Assembly (NCBI RefSeq): GCF_051251125.1
Contig: NZ_JBPCZL010000007.1
DNA length: 64,000 nt
Reading direction: 5' to 3' (one strand)
From: Carnimonas bestiolae
Lineage (GTDB): Bacteria; Pseudomonadota; Gammaproteobacteria; Pseudomonadales; Halomonadaceae
Part shown: piece by piece, positions 58,809 to 64,000 of the stretch
Layout: every line of letters begins with the position of its first letter
Numbering within the stretch: position 1 is the stretch's first letter
Position numbers and translations under genes: made by a program
Notes under the pieces: generated by a model
Database searches by the model: none
What the model saw: the letters and a program-made list of their open reading frames with translations, nothing else
Told to the model about the DNA's origin: nothing

Positions 58809-61302
58809 TATATCCGCATCTGGTGAAAACGCCGCTGCGCTCTATTTGCAGCGGCTGGCGCAGCAAGCAAAGGATAGTGCTGAAGCCGAACGGCTGCGCC
58901 GCGAGGCGGCGTCGGTCGAGTCGTTCGATCAGGTTCAGGACGCGCTGGCGGAAGGGCAGCGCAACAGCGCCGATCCGGCCAGCACTTCAGTGCTCAAGCG
59001 TATCGAAATTGCCTACGGCAGCACGCCGCTGGCGCCGTCGAGCGTGTTCCGCAAGGATCCGGCCGGACGTGCTCAGCTGCTCACGCTGCCGCCGATCAAT
59101 CGCTTGCCGATGGGGCCCAAGCCCTGGACTACCGGTCTGTTTGCGCGGATGGTGAAAGGCGTTCAGCTGCGCCGTGGCAAGGTGAGCCCCTGGCGCAGTA
59201 AGCGAGAATCCTCCGAACGGCCGGCGCGTCCGCGCTGGCGCATCGTCGGCAGTATTCGTCGCTGGATTCTGCTACTGCTGGTGATTGCGCAAAGCGCGCT
59301 GGCGGTCACCTATATGGCCACCATCCTGCCCAATCACGGCAGCACCGTGCTGGAAATGACCAACATGGTGTTCTTTGCGGTGCTGTTTGCGTGGGTATCG
59401 TCGGGCTTCTGGACAGCGTTGATGGGCTTCTATCAACTGCTGACCGGTCGCGATCGGTACTCGATCAACGCCAAATCGATTCCCGACGACGCGCCCATTG
59501 CCGCAGAGGCAAAAACCGCACTGCTGATGCCCATCTTCAATGAGGACGTCAATCGCGTTTTCGCAGGGCTGAAAGCCACCTATCTGTCGCTCAAGGATGC
59601 CGGCCAGCTCGATCATTTCGACATCTATATTTGCAGCGATTCCGCTGATCCCGATACCTGTGTGGCCGAGCAGACCGCGTGGCTGAGGCTGTGCCGCGAA
59701 GTCGATGGTTTCGATAATATCTTCTATCGCCGCCGCCGCCGCAGGGTCAAGCGCAAGAGCGGTAACCTCGATGACTGGTTGCGTCGTTACGGTGCCGACT
59801 ATCGCTACATGCTGGTACTCGACGCTGACAGCGTAATGACCAGTGCCTGTTTGACGCGCCTGGTCCAACTGATGGAAGCCAACCCCAATGCGGGGCTGAT
59901 CCAAAGTGCTCCAGTGGCCGCAGGGGCGACCAACCTTTATGCACGCCTGCAGCAGTTCGCTTCCAAGGTATACGGGCCGCTGTTCACCGCTGGCCTGCAC
60001 TTCTGGCAGTTGGGCGAATCGCATTATTGGGGCCACAACGCGATCATTCGCGTCGATCCCTTCATGCGCTATTGCTCGCTGGCACCGCTGCCGGGCAAGG
60101 GCTCGCTGTCGGGCGAAATCCTCTCTCACGACTTCGTTGAAGCGGCCTTGATGCGGCGTGCCGGGTATAGCGTGTGGATCGCATACGACTTGCCGGGTTC
60201 CTATGAAGAACTGCCGCCCAACCTGCTCGAAGAGTTGCAGCGAGATCAGCGCTGGTGCCACGGTAACCTGATGAACGTGCGGCTGCTGTTCGTGAAAGGC
60301 ATGCACCCGGTACACCGCGCGGTGTTCGTGACTGGCGTGATGTCGTACCTGTCGGCGCCGCTGTGGTTTATCTTCCTGCTGCTATCCACCGCGATGCTGG
60401 CAGTGTCGAGCTTCTCGGCGCCGCAGTATTTCACTCAGCCGATGCAGCTTTTCCCAAGCTGGCCAGAATGGCATCCATGGCGCGCGGTGGGGCTCTTCAG
60501 TACTACGCTAACGCTGCTGTTCTTGCCGAAAATTCTCAGCGTGCTGTTGATCGCCTGCAAAGGTGCCGAACAATACGGCGGGCGGCTGCGGCTGTTCGTG
60601 AGTATGGTGATCGAGTCGCTGTTCTCGATGCTACTGGCGCCAGTGCGCATGCTGTTCCACACCAAGTTTGTGTTCGGCGCATTGCTGGGCATCAAGGCGA
60701 AGTGGAAATCGCCCGACCGTGCCGGTGGTGAAACCAGCTGGGGCGATGCCGCGAAACGCCATATGGGCCAGACCATCCTTGGTATTGTGTGGATTCTGGT
60801 GGTGCTGTGGCTCGATCCGCGCTTTCTGATGTGGCTGTCGCCGATTGTTGGGGCGCTGGTGCTGTCGATTCCGGTATCGGTTATCTCTAGCCGAGTGAAT
60901 CTGGGTATCGGAGCACGCAAGCGTCGTCTGTTCCTGACCCCCGATGAAGCACATCCTGCGCGCGTGCTGCGCCGTACCTGGAAATTCAATCATATTGGTC
61001 GCGAACGCGGGCTTGGTCCGAGCTTCGTTGATAGCGTGGTGGCGCCAGTGGCAAACGCAGTAGCATGCGCGATGGGCTTTGCTCGTCACCGCGAGTCGGA
61101 GCTACTGGACGCGCGGCGTCAGGAGATCGTGCGCCAGGCGCTGGCAGCCGGTCCCGAGCGTTTTCCCGCGCCGCTCAAGGTGGCTGTGCTTGACGATCCG
61201 GTAATGCTATCTCGACTGCACTATGTGGTGTGGAGTCGCCGCGATAAGTACCCGAGTTGGGTGAATGCGGCCGATCTCGAAAGCGCCGCTATCAAGCCCT
61301 GA
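58801..61302 (+). CDS. opgH: Glucans biosynthesis glucosyltransferase H
   Basis: OpgH is the inner-membrane GT2 enzyme that polymerises glucose from UDP-glucose into linear beta-1,2-glucan and passes it to the periplasm. The 833-residue protein (E. coli 847) begins with a soluble region, then two helices (about 157-215). The catalytic domain carries the first Asp in LMPIFNEDVNRVFAGL, DAD at 341-343 and the RxxRW motif (RDQRW, 481-485). About six further helices follow. In enterobacteria OpgH also inhibits FtsZ according to UDP-glucose level. The ATG at 58801 overlaps opgG by 8 nt, implying coupling. Confidence 0.95.
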   Translation: MTDISASGENAAALYLQRLAQQAKDSAEAERLRREAASVESFDQVQDALAEGQRNSADPASTSVLKRIEIAYGSTPLAPSSVFRKDPAGRAQLLTLPPINRLPMGPKPWTTGLFARMVKGVQLRRGKVSPWRSKRESSERPARPRWRIVGSIRRWILLLLVIAQSALAVTYMATILPNHGSTVLEMTNMVFFAVLFAWVSSGFWTALMGFYQLLTGRDRYSINAKSIPDDAPIAAEAKTALLMPIFNEDVNRVFAGLKATYLSLKDAGQLDHFDIYICSDSADPDTCVAEQTAWLRLCREVDGFDNIFYRRRRRRVKRKSGNLDDWLRRYGADYRYMLVLDADSVMTSACLTRLVQLMEANPNAGLIQSAPVAAGATNLYARLQQFASKVYGPLFTAGLHFWQLGESHYWGHNAIIRVDPFMRYCSLAPLPGKGSLSGEILSHDFVEAALMRRAGYSVWIAYDLPGSYEELPPNLLEELQRDQRWCHGNLMNVRLLFVKGMHPVHRAVFVTGVMSYLSAPLWFIFLLLSTAMLAVSSFSAPQYFTQPMQLFPSWPEWHPWRAVGLFSTTLTLLFLPKILSVLLIACKGAEQYGGRLRLFVSMVIESLFSMLLAPVRMLFHTKFVFGALLGIKAKWKSPDRAGGETSWGDAAKRHMGQTILGIVWILVVLWLDPRFLMWLSPIVGALVLSIPVSVISSRVNLGIGARKRRLFLTPDEAHPARVLRRTWKFNHIGRERGLGPSFVDSVVAPVANAVACAMGFARHRESELLDARRQEIVRQALAAGPERFPAPLKVAVLDDPVMLSRLHYVVWSRRDKYPSWVNAADLESAAIKP

Positions 61303-61602
61303 GTAGCAAAAAAGTAGTCAGTCCATCTAACCGCTGTTGCCGAGGTAACAGCGGTTTTTTTAACGCTGAGTGCCGCCGCGTTGAAGTTGCGGAGGGAAGT
61401 TGAGAGAGTATTCGGGCCTCTTGGCGTTACTGCTTGCCGACGCGGCTGGTGATGCACTTAAGACGCAATGGCGTATGCTGGCAGGGTGTTTTATAACAGA
61501 TAGCAGGGCGATGAATATCAGCCGCTGGCCTGGCGCAGGTGAGTATGCGCAACCAGACTACGGTTTTACTGTTTTATCCAAAACAAAAGGAATTACTGTT
61601 CC
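61303..61602. other. Intergenic region opgH / pepO-like gene
   Basis: About 300 bp containing the opgH terminator and, further on, TATAAC (61492-61497), a possible -10 for the peptidase gene without a good -35. A 68-codon frame (TTG at 61400, ending in an ATGA overlap with the next gene) has GGAGGGA only 2 nt before its TTG and no family features; it is not annotated. Confidence 0.45.
61330..61361 (+). terminator. Intrinsic terminator after opgH
   Basis: ACCGCTGTTGC pairs with GTAACAGCGGT (one G-T pair) around a CGAG loop and is followed by T7. It begins 28 nt after the opgH stop. Confidence 0.92.
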
Positions 61603-63702
61603 ATGAGCGTTTTTTCAATCAGACGTACCGCGTTAAGTGCTGCCATTGCGCTTACCATGGCGGGGTGTCAAAGCCATGCTGAGCACAACGGCGCCGCCGA
61701 TCAGTCGATCTCGAAAAGCTCGGTCGATTATCACATCGATCAGGATAAGCTGCCGGCGCTGATCAAGTTCTCCCCCGACGATCTGGATGAGCGGCTGAAT
61801 GCGTGCACCGACCTGAACGCCTACGTTAATCAGAAGTGGATCGACAAGGCAGATATTCCACCGGACCGTCCGCGTTGGGGCGCGTTTGATTCGTTGGCCG
61901 AGCGCTCGCTGGGCATTCAGCGGCAGATCGCTGAGCAGGCCGGGCAGTCTGACAGCGCCACAGGCGTTGATAAACTGCTGCACGATTTCTGGCGCTCGGG
62001 CATGAATGAAACACGTATCAACCAGTTGGGGATTACGCCCATCAAAGGCGAGTTAAGCGCCATCGATGGTCTCTCTTCTTCCAGCGATGTGGTGCATTTG
62101 ATTGAAGATCGTCTCGAGCAAGGCGACGAGCTGGTGTTCGGTATGGGCGCAAGCTCTGACTTCAAGAACCCCAAACGTAATATTCTCTACATCGATACCA
62201 GCGGGCTGGGGCTACCGGATAAGAATTACTACACCGACGCCCAGCACGCCGATGACCTGCACGCGTATCAGGCGTATCTGGCCAAGCTGCTAAGGCTGTC
62301 TGGCACTGAAGCGCGCGAGGCGGCTTTGCAGGCAGAGCAGGTGGTGGCGCTGGAAGGCCGGCTTGCCAAGGTGTCGTACTCGCAGGAGCAGCAGTCCCGC
62401 GATGCATCGCTGGCTTACAACCCGGTTCAGGTGAGCGAAGCCGATAAGCTAACCCCGCACATTGATTGGAGCAGTTTGCTGCAGCGGCTGGGTATCAATA
62501 CCCAAGACAAGGTGTCGTTGGTCAATCCCGAGTTTTTCAAAACGCTTGATCACGAACTTGCATCAACGCCGGTGTCTGTGTGGAAGGCCTATCTGAAAGC
62601 ACACACCCTGAACGACGCTTCCTCCTATCTGAGCGATGATTTCGCCAATGCGCGTTTCGATTTCTACGGCAAGGAGCTGAGCGGCCAGAAGCAAATTACG
62701 CCGCGTTGGAAACGTGTGTTGGGCCAGCTCAACGATTCGGTCGGACAGGCGATGGGGCAGCGCTATGTTGACGTTGCCTTCTCCGGCGATGCCAAGGCCA
62801 AGATTCAGAAGCTAGTGGAAAATCTCTCTCAGGCGTTGAAGGCGCGTATCGAAGCCGTCGACTGGATGAGCGATGAAACCAAGGCCCGCGCTATCGAGAA
62901 ATGGAAAGCATTTACCCCGCGCGTTGGTTATCCCGACAAATGGCGTGATTGGTCTGGCTTGAGCACTTCAGACAACGATTATCTGGCCAATATTCGCGCC
63001 GCGCAGCGCTTCAACTTCAAATGGGACCTGGCCAAGGTAGGTCAGCCGGTAGATCCGAACGATTGGGGCATGACGCCGCAAACGGTCAATGCCTACTACA
63101 ATCCGTCAGCCAATGAAGTGGTCTTCCCGGCCGCCATCCTGCAGCCGCCGTTCTTCGATCCCAATGCCGATATCGCCTTTAACTATGGCGGCATCGGCGC
63201 GGTGATCGGGCATGAAATGACGCACGGTTTCGACGATCAGGGCGCGCGCTTTGGGCCGCACGGCAACTTTGAAAACTGGTGGACGCCTGCCGACAAGAAA
63301 CGCTTCGATGAGCTGGCGCAGGGGCTGGTAGATCAGTTTGACCACTACAAGGTGAATGGTCAGCCGGTGAATGGTCATTTGACGCTCGGCGAAAACATCG
63401 CTGATCTAGGCGGACTAAACACTGCCTACGATGCGCTGCAAAAGGCCAAAGCGGGGCAGCAGGACCCAATGGTGGGCGGCCACAGTCGCGACGAGAACTT
63501 CTTCTTCAACTTCGCGACCGTATGGCGCTTCAAGGCGCTGCCGCAGTATCAGCGCATGCTGCTAACCGTTGATCCGCACGCCCCGACGTCGCTACGTGCG
63601 ATCGGCGCGCCGTCCAACATGCAAAGCTTTGCCAAGACCTTCCAATGCAAGCCAGGCGATAAAATGGTGCGCAGCGGCGACCAGCGCGTCGAAATCTGGT
63701 GA
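61603..63702 (+). CDS. pepO: M13-family metalloendopeptidase, lipoprotein (PepO-like)
   Basis: A 699-residue zinc endopeptidase of the neprilysin (M13) family. The N-terminus MSVFSIRRTALSAAIALTMAGC has a lipobox-like MAGC, so it is probably a lipid-anchored envelope protein. The zinc site is HEMTH (His537, Glu538, His541) with Glu597 and Asp601 in GENIADLGG; NAYYNPSANEVVFPAAILQPPFF is the substrate-binding segment, and the protein ends in the family's EIW tripeptide. AAAGGA precedes the ATG. Terminated 33 nt after the stop. Substrates are probably oligopeptides; physiological role unknown. Confidence 0.93.
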   Translation: MSVFSIRRTALSAAIALTMAGCQSHAEHNGAADQSISKSSVDYHIDQDKLPALIKFSPDDLDERLNACTDLNAYVNQKWIDKADIPPDRPRWGAFDSLAERSLGIQRQIAEQAGQSDSATGVDKLLHDFWRSGMNETRINQLGITPIKGELSAIDGLSSSSDVVHLIEDRLEQGDELVFGMGASSDFKNPKRNILYIDTSGLGLPDKNYYTDAQHADDLHAYQAYLAKLLRLSGTEAREAALQAEQVVALEGRLAKVSYSQEQQSRDASLAYNPVQVSEADKLTPHIDWSSLLQRLGINTQDKVSLVNPEFFKTLDHELASTPVSVWKAYLKAHTLNDASSYLSDDFANARFDFYGKELSGQKQITPRWKRVLGQLNDSVGQAMGQRYVDVAFSGDAKAKIQKLVENLSQALKARIEAVDWMSDETKARAIEKWKAFTPRVGYPDKWRDWSGLSTSDNDYLANIRAAQRFNFKWDLAKVGQPVDPNDWGMTPQTVNAYYNPSANEVVFPAAILQPPFFDPNADIAFNYGGIGAVIGHEMTHGFDDQGARFGPHGNFENWWTPADKKRFDELAQGLVDQFDHYKVNGQPVNGHLTLGENIADLGGLNTAYDALQKAKAGQQDPMVGGHSRDENFFFNFATVWRFKALPQYQRMLLTVDPHAPTSLRAIGAPSNMQSFAKTFQCKPGDKMVRSGDQRVEIW

Positions 63703-63734
63703 TGCAGGCAGCGTTTTGGTAGCTAACACCGTCA

Positions 63735-63762
63735 AGCCCGAGAATTATTCTCGGGCTTTTTT
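63735..63762 (+). terminator. Intrinsic terminator after the M13 peptidase gene
   Basis: AGCCCGAGAA pairs perfectly with TTCTCGGGCT around a TTA loop, followed by T5. Confidence 0.92.
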
Positions 63763-63791
63763 GTGGCTGTCGAGAGGCAGGTTCCGAGGGT

Positions 63792-64000
63792 TCATTCGCC
63801 CCTATGAGCAGGCTCCGGTGGACGAAAGGCTTCAGCATTCTCAAAAATCCATAGCCACACAGGAATGAGCTTCACCAGAAACTCTTCTCCCAATGCGTTA
63901 AGCGAATACTCCACGTGGGGTGGAACCTCTGCGCGGTCATGCCGCGTAATCAGGTGATCTCGCTCCAGCTGTCTTAGCATCCTGCAACGCTCGAGCAGGC
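63792..64000 (-). CDS. HxlR-family transcriptional regulator (partial, N-terminus beyond window)
   Basis: The last 68 or so codons of a minus-strand gene that runs off the right edge. LLERCRMLRQLERDHLITRHDRAEVPPHVEYSLNALGEEF is the recognition helix and wing of an HxlR-type winged helix (R-x-L-x-x-L-E-x-D-x-L-x-x-R, then PxVEYSL-x-x-LG), followed by the dimerisation helix VKLIPVWLWIFENAEAF. The visible ATG at 63980 is inside the domain and not the true start. HxlR proteins are dimeric repressors or activators sensing small electrophiles or metabolites; the target is likely a neighbour outside this window. Confidence 0.82.
   Translation of the reverse strand, partial: LLERCRMLRQLERDHLITRHDRAEVPPHVEYSLNALGEEFLVKLIPVWLWIFENAEAFRPPEPAHRGE

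Noticed and set aside
61400..61606. 68-codon frame ending in an ATGA overlap with the M13 peptidase gene
   Set aside because: The ribosome-site-like GGAGGGA is too close to its TTG, and the translation shows no family features, membrane segment or signal peptide.
1..64000. CRISPR arrays, rRNA genes, insertion sequences, prophage or toxin-antitoxin modules
   Set aside because: No regularly spaced repeats, rRNA sequence, transposase or integrase motifs, or recognisable toxin-antitoxin pairs were seen on either strand.

Overview
The window is a stretch of chromosome from a gammaproteobacterium, most likely a member of the Halomonadaceae or a close relative. This is inferred from the overall gene set: miaB-ybeZ-ybeY-corC-lnt in the same order as in E. 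coli, close homologues of E. coli ProP, SlyD, RfaH, CoaA and YcbL, an opgG-opgH operon, and the aerobic methionine-synthase pair mesX-mesD. Most of the DNA looks moderately GC-rich and densely coding. No phage, insertion sequence, CRISPR array, rRNA or plasmid function was seen. One gene and its flanks (about 37.8-39.7 kb, beside a tRNA-Gly) are visibly AT-richer.

Layout. 0-6.4 kb: lnt (cut by the left edge), corC, ybeY, ybeZ and miaB on the minus strand, then a DUF1820 gene. 6.9-12 kb: an SH3-domain membrane protein, a long structured leader, aspA, ansA (asparagine to aspartate to fumarate), rpe and a GIY-YIG protein. 12-15.1 kb: a three-gene minus-strand cluster (glycosyltransferase, DUF2334 deacetylase-like protein, YbhN-type membrane protein) behind a large inverted repeat. 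15.3-22.6 kb: rnb, a HAD phosphatase, coaA, a small GlsB-type membrane protein and copA. 23.1-26.8 kb: a membrane acyltransferase followed by a 760-residue protein with two DUF1266 units. 27-37.6 kb: NlpC/P60 lipoprotein, slyD, ycbL, a small membrane protein, proP, galU, a CoA-transferase, rfaH, a YoaE-type membrane protein and a small secreted protein.

37.7-43 kb: tRNA-Gly(CCC), an orphan alpha/beta-hydrolase-fold gene in AT-rich DNA, katA with a well-formed promoter and OxyR-like site, and a secreted metallo-beta-lactamase-fold protein that lacks the metal-binding histidines. 43.4-49.3 kb: DUF6314, an EamA transporter, then a tightly packed run of nadK, a metallophosphatase, a rhomboid protease, yeaC, DUF2797 and a GNAT acetyltransferase. 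49.6-64 kb: pepN, mesX-mesD, an Lrp-type regulator, a small membrane protein, nfo, opgG-opgH, a PepO-like lipoprotein peptidase and an HxlR-type regulator cut by the right edge.

Points of most interest: (1) mesX-mesD preceded by two T-N11-A palindromes 21 bp apart, correctly placed for a LysR-type activator; (2) the glycosyltransferase cluster behind a 17-bp-arm inverted repeat whose arms resemble a Pho box; (3) the roughly 300-nt multi-hairpin leader of aspA; (4) the histidine-less MBL protein; (5) the tandem DUF1266 protein paired with an acyltransferase; (6) the AT-rich orphan hydrolase next to tRNA-Gly. Gene starts were adjusted where a ribosome binding site or family length favoured another codon. 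All family assignments come from reading motifs and remembered family features; no database search was run.
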